A stretch of DNA of 64,000 bases, from positions 1-64,000 of the forward strand of contig DASRDZ010000030.1 in the NCBI GenBank assembly GCA_035652335.1, in the 5' to 3' direction. The DNA is from DASRDZ01 sp035652335. GTDB taxonomy: Bacteria; Chloroflexota; Dormibacteria; Aeolococcales; Aeolococcaceae. A model generated the notes under the pieces. The model worked only from the letters and a program-made list of their open reading frames with translations. It did not search any database and had not been told where the DNA came from. A program made the position numbers and the translations under genes. Of this stretch, positions 58,043-64,000 are shown piece by piece. Within the stretch, counting starts at the first letter, position 1; each line of letters begins with the position of its first letter.

Positions 58043-58657
58043 TCAGCCGAAGGTGGCCGTGCGCACCTGTGCGGCACGGCTCGACTCGGACGGCGCGGGC
58101 ACGACCTGGTCGCGCTCGATGTAGCCCTCGGCGCCGCTCGCCAGGCGCACCTTCACCCAGGTGGTGCCGTGCATGCCGATCGCGGAGATGGGCGAGGCGG
58201 TGTGCACCCGCTCCCCGCGCGGCGCGTCGTAGCGAGGTTCGAGGTAGATCGCGTACTCCATGCCCGCCCACGACGCCACCAGGGTGATCGGCCCGTCGGG
58301 GATGCTGCGGTCGCGGTACACCGTGCGGCGGTCGCGCACCCCGCGGGTGAGCAGCTGCACGACCTGCAGCGCCCGTGACCTGGGTGCCTTGCCGCGCGTC
58401 GCGCTCACCTCCACCTCGGTGCCCGCCTCCGTCTCGCGCGCCGCCACGTCGATCCAGCGCGGGCGGCGCACCTTCTTGGAGAACTGGCCGAAGAGGAAGT
58501 GCTTGCGCTCTGCCTCGACGATGCGAGCGCGGTCGGGCCCGGCGGGCTCGAAGCGGTAGGGCGGCGTGCCCACCATCTGCTCGGTCACCGCGAAGACCTC
58601 GCGGACCGGGGTGGAGCAGACGAAGCGCCAGTGGTACGCGGCCTTGCGTGCGGGCAT
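58043..58657 (-). CDS. SH3-like domain protein
   Basis: 204 residues from ATG 58657. Residues 1-125 form an alpha/beta domain with YHWRFVCSTPVREVFAVTEQ and RKHFLFGQFSKKVRRPRWID, resembling a START/SRPBCC-like fold. About residues 150-195 look like a bacterial SH3 module (HTASPISAIGMHGTTWVKVR, then LASGAEGYIERDQVV). Cytosolic, no signal peptide. TACAAT (58671-58666, minus) ends 8 nt before ATG; leaderless. A GAAC-N4-GTTC palindrome lies 33 bp further upstream. Confidence 0.72.
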   Translation of the reverse strand: MPARKAAYHWRFVCSTPVREVFAVTEQMVGTPPYRFEPAGPDRARIVEAERKHFLFGQFSKKVRRPRWIDVAARETEAGTEVEVSATRGKAPRSRALQVVQLLTRGVRDRRTVYRDRSIPDGPITLVASWAGMEYAIYLEPRYDAPRGERVHTASPISAIGMHGTTWVKVRLASGAEGYIERDQVVPAPSESSRAAQVRTATFG

Positions 58658-58703
58658 GGCCCGAGATTGTACGGAGCCCCTGCCGGCTCTCGTTGCAGGA
58701 AGG

Positions 58704-58715
58704 GAACGTTTGTTC
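58704..58715. promoter_or_regulatory. LexA-like palindrome GAAC-GTTT-GTTC
   Basis: GAACGTTTGTTC matches the GAAC-N4-GTTC core of Gram-positive SOS boxes. It lies just upstream of the promoter of the SH3-like gene (58657, minus), beyond the -35 position. A related palindrome with the same AACGTTTGTT core occurs at 62951-62972. One site cannot prove LexA control. Confidence 0.45.
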
Positions 58716-58742
58716 GCACACGAACGAGCCGCACACAACGCC

Positions 58743-59828
58743 CTACGTGAGAAGCGGTCGCCCCCGCAGAGCCGCTCGCTCGGCCAAGCGCGGAAGCGGC
58801 CCGAGAGCCGGCCACAAGGGGACGTCCTGGCAGCGGATGTGCCGCACCACCTCGCCGTTCCAGCGCCGCTTGAACTCGTAGTAGCCGGCACCGTCCTCGG
58901 CAGGGTCCTCGTGATTGGGAACGCCCCACATGTCGTACACACTGCAGCCCTGCTGCAGCCCCCAGCGGATGGCCTCCCAGTGCATCAGGTAGGCGGGCTG
59001 CAGGCGCGAGTGCCGCAGCGAGCTGCCGCCGAACAGGTACACCAACCGCGACCCGGCGGCCACGGCGATCATCCCCGCCACGGCCTCGCCCTCGACCCTG
59101 GCGAGCAGGGTGACCACGGGGCAGCTCCCGCCCAGGTGGCGCACGACGGCACGGTGGTAGGCGAGGTCGCGGCCGACGAAGCCGCTGCGCTGCACCGTCT
59201 CCCGGAACAGCGGGTGGAAGGTGTCGACGGCCTCCATGTCGCTGCGCAGCTCGATGTGCACACCGCCCCGCTCGGCCTTGCGAATGTGGTTGCGGGTGCT
59301 CGACTTGACCCGCGACAGCACCGCGTCCTCGCCGCCGTCGAGGGAGACGAGCCAGGTCTTGCGGTGCTGGACGTCGTAGGGGCTGTCGCGCAGCTGCAAC
59401 GCGCCGACCAGCCGCGCGGTGGCCGGGTCGTCGATGCGCCACTCTGGGTCGAGCTTGAGGACCAAGGCGCGCCTGCGCCTGGCGGCCGTGCGTGCCCACG
59501 CGACCAGGGCGGCCGCCACCGGCTCGCCGCCGTCGACGCCGCGGATGGCGGGGCCGCGTGGTGCGTAGGCGAATGCGATGCCGCCGGTGCCTCGCCGCGT
59601 CAGCACGTGCAGCACCCCGTCGACACGGCCGGCCTCGCCCTCGGCGAGGGCGCGATCGACCTGCCAGCCGTAGTCGCGCTTCAGCTCGGCCCAGCCCCAC
59701 GTCTGCAGCAGGTTGCCCCCCGCCTCCCGGAGGGCAAAGCGGTCCCAGGCAGGGCGATCGGCCTCGGTGGCGACGCGAACGGTCAGGCTGCGCTGGGGGG
59801 AGGCTGCGACGGGGGCCACGGCGGGCAT
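58743..59828 (-). CDS. FemAB/FemX-like peptidyltransferase (GNAT fold)
   Basis: 361 residues. Two GNAT-like halves with FemABX features: GNLLQTWGWAELKRDYGWQV near residue 38, FAYAPRGPA, LKLDPEWR, KTWLVSLDGGEDAVLSRVKS (then STRNHIRKAER) and YLMHWEAIRWGLQQGCSVYD (then MWGVP). Enzymes of this type use aminoacyl-tRNA to add amino acids to the peptidoglycan stem peptide or lipid II. It fits with the amidase and carboxypeptidase genes as part of wall metabolism. Confidence 0.9.
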   Translation of the reverse strand: MPAVAPVAASPQRSLTVRVATEADRPAWDRFALREAGGNLLQTWGWAELKRDYGWQVDRALAEGEAGRVDGVLHVLTRRGTGGIAFAYAPRGPAIRGVDGGEPVAAALVAWARTAARRRRALVLKLDPEWRIDDPATARLVGALQLRDSPYDVQHRKTWLVSLDGGEDAVLSRVKSSTRNHIRKAERGGVHIELRSDMEAVDTFHPLFRETVQRSGFVGRDLAYHRAVVRHLGGSCPVVTLLARVEGEAVAGMIAVAAGSRLVYLFGGSSLRHSRLQPAYLMHWEAIRWGLQQGCSVYDMWGVPNHEDPAEDGAGYYEFKRRWNGEVVRHIRCQDVPLWPALGPLPRLAERAALRGRPLLT

Positions 59829-59930
59829 TGAACCGCACGCGGACGGCGCAGCGGGTGCAGGCGCGCCGCCGCCATCCGTGCGCGCCCGCGCGTGCCGGAT
59901 GGGTATGGTGCGCCGGATGGGAGGCCGACC

Positions 59931-60962
59931 GTGAGCGACGCGATCACCTGGGCGCTGGTGGTCCTGGCGGTCCTCGCCGTCCAGGCGGCCGAGGGCCCGC
60001 CGCCGGAGCCGGGCCGGGAAGGCGGGACGCGGGGCACGACCCTGGCGGCGCCGTTCGGCACGGCCGCTGCGGTCGCCCGGGCGGTCATCGTCGCGGGAGC
60101 CGGGCTGGCGGTGATCGTCGGTCTGCTCAGCCTCGCCGGGGCCAACGGCGGCACCACCTCGACCGTGGACCGCAACGGGGAAATCGCCAGCGGCGCGCTG
60201 CAGGTCGCGGCGGGCGGCATCTCACTGCTGCTCTTCTACAAGGGCACGAGCCGGGTTCCTGGACTGCGGCACCTGAGGCCGGGCGCGCCGATCTCCTGGC
60301 TGGCGATCTTCCTCCTCTTCGAGAGCCTCGCCGCCAACCTCAGCACAGGCACCGGCACCACCGGGCAGCCGGCCGGCACCCCGACCCTGCATCCGTCGTC
60401 CGGTCCCACGGCCCGCGACCTGATGCTCGGCGAGGTGCCCTTCCTGGCCATCGCGGTCGCGTCCGTGGGGCCCGTGGTGCGGCGCAACCTGCGCGAGACG
60501 GCCGAGCGCCTCGGCCTGTGGCCCCTGCGCCTGCCGTGGTGGGTGGTCGGCATCGCCGCGGGCGTCGTGCTGGTGCCGGTCGGCGGGTTCGTCGTCGACC
60601 TGCTCAACCACCTCGCCACCGCCTCCTGCGTGGCGCAGAACGTCCAGGCCGAGCAGGCCGTCGTCGGTGTCGGCCGCACCAGCCTGGAGCAGGCTGGGAT
60701 CGCGGTCGCCGCCGGTGTGTGCGAGGAGATCCTCTTCCGCGGGGCGCTGCAGCCGCGTGTCGGGATCCTGCTCTCGTCGGTGGTCTGGGCCAGCTACCAC
60801 CTCCAGTACCTCTGCAACGGCTTCCCCTCCCCCGCCAACCTCTACCTGGTGCTGCTCGGCCTCCTCTTCGGCGTGCTCCGCAAATGGGGCGGGCTGTGGC
60901 CGGCGATCCTGGCCCACGCGGTCTACGACGGGATCATCCTGCTGGGCCTGCTCGGCTCCTGA
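59931..60962 (+). CDS. CPBP-family membrane metalloprotease
   Basis: 343 residues from GTG 59931 with GGGAGG upstream, preferred over ATG 59892. About eight membrane segments. The CPBP (Abi/RCE1-like) motifs are EEILFRGAL (about 264), then SSVVWASYHLQ and LAHAVYDG, providing the Glu and His residues of the active site. Family members process or protect peptides at the membrane; the substrate is unknown. It lies directly upstream of the parS sites and may simply be a neighbour. Confidence 0.88.
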   Translation: MSDAITWALVVLAVLAVQAAEGPPPEPGREGGTRGTTLAAPFGTAAAVARAVIVAGAGLAVIVGLLSLAGANGGTTSTVDRNGEIASGALQVAAGGISLLLFYKGTSRVPGLRHLRPGAPISWLAIFLLFESLAANLSTGTGTTGQPAGTPTLHPSSGPTARDLMLGEVPFLAIAVASVGPVVRRNLRETAERLGLWPLRLPWWVVGIAAGVVLVPVGGFVVDLLNHLATASCVAQNVQAEQAVVGVGRTSLEQAGIAVAAGVCEEILFRGALQPRVGILLSSVVWASYHLQYLCNGFPSPANLYLVLLGLLFGVLRKWGGLWPAILAHAVYDGIILLGLLGS

Positions 60963-60966
60963 GCAC

Positions 60967-60986
60967 GGCGTTTCACGTGAAACGCC
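60967..60986. promoter_or_regulatory. parS: parS site 1
   Basis: GGCGTTTCACGTGAAACGCC is a perfect 20-bp palindrome containing the bacterial parS core GTTTCACGTGAAAC. ParB binds here to form the partition complex. It lies about 195 bp before parA. Confidence 0.95.
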
Positions 60987-61007
60987 ACAGACGGCGCAGG
61001 CCGCGAG

Positions 61008-61021
61008 GTTTCACGTGAAAC
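61008..61021. promoter_or_regulatory. parS: parS site 2
   Basis: GTTTCACGTGAAAC is a perfect 14-bp parS core, centred 38 bp from the centre of site 1. Two sites so close would favour ParB loading and spreading. Confidence 0.95.
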
Positions 61022-61041
61022 GCCCTCGCCTCCTGACCGCC

Positions 61042-61124
61042 GGTTTTCCCCAGCGTTCCACAGCCGCTGTGTGCTTTCCGCCTCAAAACGGCACCTCCGG
61101 GCCGTGGACGACCTGGGGAAAACC
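61042..61124. repeat. 12-bp inverted repeat before parA
   Basis: GGTTTTCCCCAG (61042-61053) recurs inverted as CTGGGGAAAACC (61113-61124), a perfect match across a 59-bp spacer that also contains CACAG/CTGTG. The right arm lies 42 bp upstream of the parA -10 element. It could be an operator for ParA or another DNA-looping protein, or a large cruciform or hairpin. It does not match the DnaA box. Confidence 0.55.
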
Positions 61125-61179
61125 ACCCAACCGCCAACGGCGAACGGCCCCGCCGGACCTGGCCGCATAATCCGCGGTC

Positions 61180-61983
61180 GTGCCCACCCGGACCATCGCC
61201 GTCGCCAACCAGAAGGGCGGCGTCGGCAAGACCACGACCACGCTCAACCTGGGCGCCGCGCTCGCCGACATGGGCCGGCGGGTGCTCATCGTGGACTGCG
61301 ACCCGCAGGCCAACGCCACGTCCGGCCTGGGCATCGACCGCGCCGACGTGGAGACCAGCATCTACGACGTCGTCGTGCTCGGACAGCCGCTGGCGGCGGC
61401 GCGCATCCACACCCTGGTCCCCAACCTCGACCTGGTCCCCAGCCACATCGCCCTGGCCGGCTCCGAGATCGAGCTGGTGAGCATGCCGCTGCGCGAGATG
61501 CGCCTCCGCTACGCCCTCGACGCGCTCCACGGCGACCTCGACTACGTCTTCCTCGACTGCCCGCCCAGCCTCGGCCTGCTCACCGTCAACGCCGCCGTCG
61601 CCGCCGACTCACTGCTCATCCCGATCCAGTGCGAGTACTACGCGCTGGAGGGCCTCGGCCTGCTCACCCACACCATCGGGCTGCTTCGCCGTGAGCTCAA
61701 CCCCCACCTGGCCATCGCGGGAATCGTGATGACCCTGTTCGACGCCCGGCTCACCCTGGCCACCCAGGTGGTCGACGAGGTGCGCAAGCAGTTCCCCGAC
61801 GACGTCTTCGACACCATCGTGCCGCGCAACGTGCGCCTCAGCGAGGCGCCCAGCCACGGCCTGCCGATCAGCCGGTACGACCCCAGCAGCCGCGGCGCCG
61901 TCGCCTACCGCCGCCTCGCCGAGGAGTTCGACGCCCGCATGCGGCGGGCGGCGGCGCTGCCGGCCCGGGCGCAGCCTGGATGA
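61180..61983 (+). CDS. parA: chromosome partitioning ATPase ParA
   Basis: 267 residues from GTG 61180. Deviant Walker A ANQKGGVGKTTTTLNLGAAL, Walker A-prime LIVDCDPQANATSGLG, Walker B VFLDCPPSLGLLTVNA, and the C-terminal NVRLSEAPSHGLPISRYDPS typical of chromosomal Soj/ParA. With ParB and parS it moves the origin region apart. CATAAT (61166-61171) ends 8 nt before GTG; leaderless. It overlaps parB by 4 nt. Confidence 0.96.
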   Translation: MPTRTIAVANQKGGVGKTTTTLNLGAALADMGRRVLIVDCDPQANATSGLGIDRADVETSIYDVVVLGQPLAAARIHTLVPNLDLVPSHIALAGSEIELVSMPLREMRLRYALDALHGDLDYVFLDCPPSLGLLTVNAAVAADSLLIPIQCEYYALEGLGLLTHTIGLLRRELNPHLAIAGIVMTLFDARLTLATQVVDEVRKQFPDDVFDTIVPRNVRLSEAPSHGLPISRYDPSSRGAVAYRRLAEEFDARMRRAAALPARAQPG

Positions 61984-62933
61984 GCCAGCAGCCACCGCCC
62001 TCCCCGAAGCGCCGCGGCCTGGGCCGGGGTCTCGACGCACTGCTCACCAGCTCCGCCGCGGCGGCCAGCGCGCGCCAGGCGGCGGCCGCGGAGCCCGACG
62101 AGCGCGAGGCCACCGAGAGCGGGCTGATCGAGGTCAGCCCCGGCAGCGTCGAGCCCAACCCGGAGCAGCCGCGACGCGGCTTCGACGAGGAGGGCATCGC
62201 CGCGCTGGCCGAGTCGATCCAGACCCACGGCCTGCTCCACCCCATCGTCGTCGAGCGCCTGTCCGGCGACCGCTACCGACTCGTCGCCGGAGAGCGCCGC
62301 CTCCGCGCCGCCCAGAAGGCGGGCGTCGCCACCATCCCGGCCATCCTCCGACCCGCCACCGACTCGGCGCGCCACGCCCTCGAGCTGGCTCTGGTCGAGA
62401 ACCTGCAGCGGGCGCAGCTCTCCCCGCTGGAGGAGGCGGCCGCGTACGCCCGCCTCGCCGACACCTTCGGCCTCTCCCACGAGGCGATCGGCCTGCGCAT
62501 GGGTCGCAGCCGCAGCGCGGTCAGCAACACCGTGCGCCTGCTCAGCCTCACCGCGGCGGTGCAGGAGGCGGTCGCCGACGGCCGGCTCAGCGCGGGCCAC
62601 GCCCGCGCCCTCCTCCCCCTCCCCGCACCGGATCAGGAGCGCCTCGCCCGCCAGATCGAGGCGGAGGGTCTCAGCGTGCGGCGCGTCGAGCAGCTGGTGC
62701 AGCAGCAGAATGCGGCCCCGGCAGCCACCGCACCGCGCCCCGGACGCCCTCCACAGGCCGCCGAGCCGCTCGGCGTCGACGACTCCGCCCTGCAGCGCGG
62801 CTTGGAGGAGGCGCTCGGCACCCGGGTCACCCTGCAGCGCCGGCGGCGGGGCGGCGGCCGCCTGATCGTCGACTTCTACAGCGACGAGGAGCTCGACGCC
62901 CTCTACACCCGCCTGGGGGGACCCGAGCTCTAG
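61980..62933 (+). CDS. parB: chromosome partitioning protein ParB
   Basis: 317 residues. N-terminal KRRGLGRGLDALL-type motif (PKRRGLGRGLDALLTS), the CTP-binding and box motifs NPEQPRRGFDEEGIAALAES and RYRLVAGERRLRAAQKAG, LALVENLQRAQLSPLEEA, the HTH LSHEAIGLRMGRSRSAVSNT, and a C-terminal dimerisation tail. It binds the two parS sites upstream of parA. Its ATG overlaps the parA stop (ATGA). Confidence 0.96.
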   Translation: MSQQPPPSPKRRGLGRGLDALLTSSAAAASARQAAAAEPDEREATESGLIEVSPGSVEPNPEQPRRGFDEEGIAALAESIQTHGLLHPIVVERLSGDRYRLVAGERRLRAAQKAGVATIPAILRPATDSARHALELALVENLQRAQLSPLEEAAAYARLADTFGLSHEAIGLRMGRSRSAVSNTVRLLSLTAAVQEAVADGRLSAGHARALLPLPAPDQERLARQIEAEGLSVRRVEQLVQQQNAAPAATAPRPGRPPQAAEPLGVDDSALQRGLEEALGTRVTLQRRRRGGGRLIVDFYSDEELDALYTRLGGPEL

Positions 62934-62950
62934 AACCGGGCTGAAATCCT

Positions 62951-62972
62951 GGCGCAAACGTTTGTTTGTGCC
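62951..62972. promoter_or_regulatory. palindrome between parB and lepB
   Basis: GGCGCAAAC-GTTT-GTTTGTGCC is a 9+4+9 inverted repeat with one mismatch, about 50 bp upstream of the lepB -10. It could be a lepB operator or a weak terminator of parB (no T-run). The core AACGTTTGTT is shared with the palindrome at 58704-58715. Confidence 0.5.
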
Positions 62973-63036
62973 AAGGTCGGCCAGAACCCGCGGAGCGGAG
63001 TCGCCGCTCCTGGCTCGGACCCTATACTCCAGCGCT

Positions 63037-63807
63037 GTGTCGCAGGTCGCCGTCCCCCCGACCCCCCCGAAAACGAAGCGGGGACGCCGCACCCTGGTGC
63101 GCGACATCATCGAGGTCCTGCTCCTCGCCGGCGCCATCTACCTGGTCATCGCCTTCGCCCTGCAGACGGTGCGCGTCGAGGGCGAGTCGATGGTGCCGAC
63201 GCTGCAGAACGGCGACCTGCTCTTCGCCAACAAGATCTCGTACCACTTCCACGGCCCCGACCGCGGCGACATCGTCGTGCTGATCCCGCCGGAGAGCCCG
63301 AGCCGCGACTTCATCAAGCGGGTGATCGGCCTGCCCGGCGACATCATCAAGATCGACGGCCGCTACGTCGACCCCAAGAACCCCAACGCCCCGCCGCACA
63401 CGGCGATCCTCCTCAAGGTCGGCGGCCAGGGCGGCTGGCAGGTGCTCAACGAGCCCTACCTGCCCGACCAGAAGAAGGACCCCTGGACGGAGATGTCGAA
63501 CTGCTGCGACTCCTCCGGCCGGGCCACCGCCGTGCCCACCGAGCTGACCATCCCCAAGGACCAGTACTTCGTGATGGGCGACAACCGCAACTTCTCCAGC
63601 GACTCGCGGTCGATCGGCCTGATCCCGCGCAACAACATCATCGGCAAGGCCTGGATCCGCATCTGGCCGTTCAGCCACTTCGGCTTCCTCGGCTCGGGCC
63701 CGACGCTCACCGCCGCGGGGTCGCTGGTCCTGGCGCTGCCGCTGCCGCTGGCCAGGCGCCGCAAGCAGATCTCGGCCTTCCTCCGCCAGCGCACCCGGGC
63801 CGCCTAG
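63037..63807 (+). CDS. lepB: signal peptidase I
   Basis: 256 residues from GTG 63037. A cytosolic N-terminus and one membrane segment (about 24-43) precede the catalytic Ser51 in VEGESMVPTL and Lys94 in RDFIKRVIGLPGD. The conserved PxxxYFVMGDNRNFSSDSR box and a second hydrophobic segment near the C-terminus (about 218-236) follow. It cleaves signal peptides of exported proteins such as the amidase in this window. TATACT (63023-63028) ends 8 nt before GTG; leaderless. Confidence 0.95.
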   Translation: MSQVAVPPTPPKTKRGRRTLVRDIIEVLLLAGAIYLVIAFALQTVRVEGESMVPTLQNGDLLFANKISYHFHGPDRGDIVVLIPPESPSRDFIKRVIGLPGDIIKIDGRYVDPKNPNAPPHTAILLKVGGQGGWQVLNEPYLPDQKKDPWTEMSNCCDSSGRATAVPTELTIPKDQYFVMGDNRNFSSDSRSIGLIPRNNIIGKAWIRIWPFSHFGFLGSGPTLTAAGSLVLALPLPLARRRKQISAFLRQRTRAA

Positions 63808-64000
63808 CTACTCCTCGACCACCCACCTGTCGATGCTGCGCTCCCACTGCAGCACCTCGGCCGGCTCGAAGAACAGCGACACCTCGCGCTCCGCGCTCTC
63901 GACCGAGTCGCTGCCGTGGATCACGTTCATGCCAAAGCTGACCGCAAGGTCGCCGCGGATGGTGCCGGGCGCGGCGTTGGCGGGGTTGGTGGCACCCATC
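63808..64000 (-). CDS. ndk: nucleoside diphosphate kinase, 5' end outside window
   Basis: C-terminal 64 codons. GATNPANAAPGTIRGDLAVS and NVIHGSDSVESAEREVSLFF carry the conserved catalytic His (NVIHGSDS) of Ndk. It equilibrates nucleoside tri- and diphosphates. The frame continues beyond the window, so MGATNP is internal and not the start. Its stop abuts that of the convergent lepB. Confidence 0.93.
   Translation of the reverse strand, partial: MGATNPANAAPGTIRGDLAVSFGMNVIHGSDSVESAEREVSLFFEPAEVLQWERSIDRWVVEE

Noticed and set aside
60963..61179. Replication origin
   Set aside because: parS sites are present, but there is no cluster of DnaA boxes, no AT-rich unwinding segment, and no dnaA, rnpA or rsmG nearby.

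Overview
The window is about 70% GC, gene-dense and chromosomal. It carries housekeeping genes (rpsF-ssb-rpsR, serA, folC/folD/folB, lysA, glpX, hup, a complete SUF operon, parA-parB with parS, lepB, ndk) and no phage, insertion sequence or CRISPR array. Gene content and style point to a high-GC member of the Terrabacteria: SUF with SufU and an Rrf2 regulator, a Bacillus-type parS, diaminopimelate decarboxylase, D,D-carboxypeptidase, a FemAB-type ligase, HU with a basic tail, and many leaderless promoters. An uncultured lineage near Chloroflexota/Actinomycetota such as Dormibacterota would fit. That placement is inference; there is no rRNA here to test it.

Layout. 1-2.2 kb: two secreted low-complexity proteins and a small cytosolic protein, all minus strand. 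2.4-3.65 kb: rpsF-ssb-rpsR. 3.65-7.5 kb: a membrane-anchored Kelch protein divergent from an N-acetylmuramoyl-L-alanine amidase. 7.6-12.8 kb: class V aminotransferase-serA-DUF1015-methyltransferase-ribbon-helix-helix. 12.8-13.65 kb: FmdB-type zinc ribbon, thioredoxin and a selenocysteine tRNA, which is not an ORF and is easily missed. 13.65-18.9 kb: NRAMP-like and MMPL transporters and an ECF sigma factor fused to a zinc-finger/membrane tail. 18.9-26.1 kb: folate genes (folC, folD, folB) interleaved with a molybdate uptake operon (modABC, PucR-type HTH, Mop) and larC. 26.1-30.1 kb: small regulators, D-Ala-D-Ala carboxypeptidase, a Fur/CDF zinc pair and HU. 30.2-34.3 kb: yvcK, an epimerase, glpX and a B-box membrane protein. 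35.3-38.0 kb: an MgtE-N/CBS protein with a second NRAMP-like transporter. 38.0-41.4 kb: a PfkB kinase, two unknowns, and an orphan ParA with a histone-H1-like partner. 41.4-46.1 kb: GlpA with a small Fe-S protein, a receiver domain, and isocitrate dehydrogenase. 46.2-54.7 kb: the iron-sulfur cluster region (iscS-like, rrf2/iscR, sufC-B-D-Rieske-sufS, sufU-sufT). 54.8-59.8 kb: DUF2203, lysA with a 93-bp tandem repeat, DUF3501, a structured small RNA, an SH3-like protein and a FemAB ligase. 59.9-64 kb: CPBP protease, two parS sites, parA-parB, lepB and the 3' part of ndk.

Three points tie the window together. First, about 25 genes have a TANNNT -10 hexamer ending only 6-13 nt before the start codon and no Shine-Dalgarno sequence, so many messages should be leaderless. 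Second, the Rrf2 regulator and sufU share an almost identical promoter-operator: TACAAT, one base, then a 17-bp palindrome matching the core of the E. coli IscR type-1 site and overlapping each start codon. This implies one Fe-S-responsive regulon for both SUF units. Third, the selenocysteine tRNA and the molybdate operon suggest that Sec- and Mo-dependent enzymes are encoded elsewhere in the genome. Coordinates and motifs were read from the sequence; family assignments rest on recognised motifs, and no database search was run.
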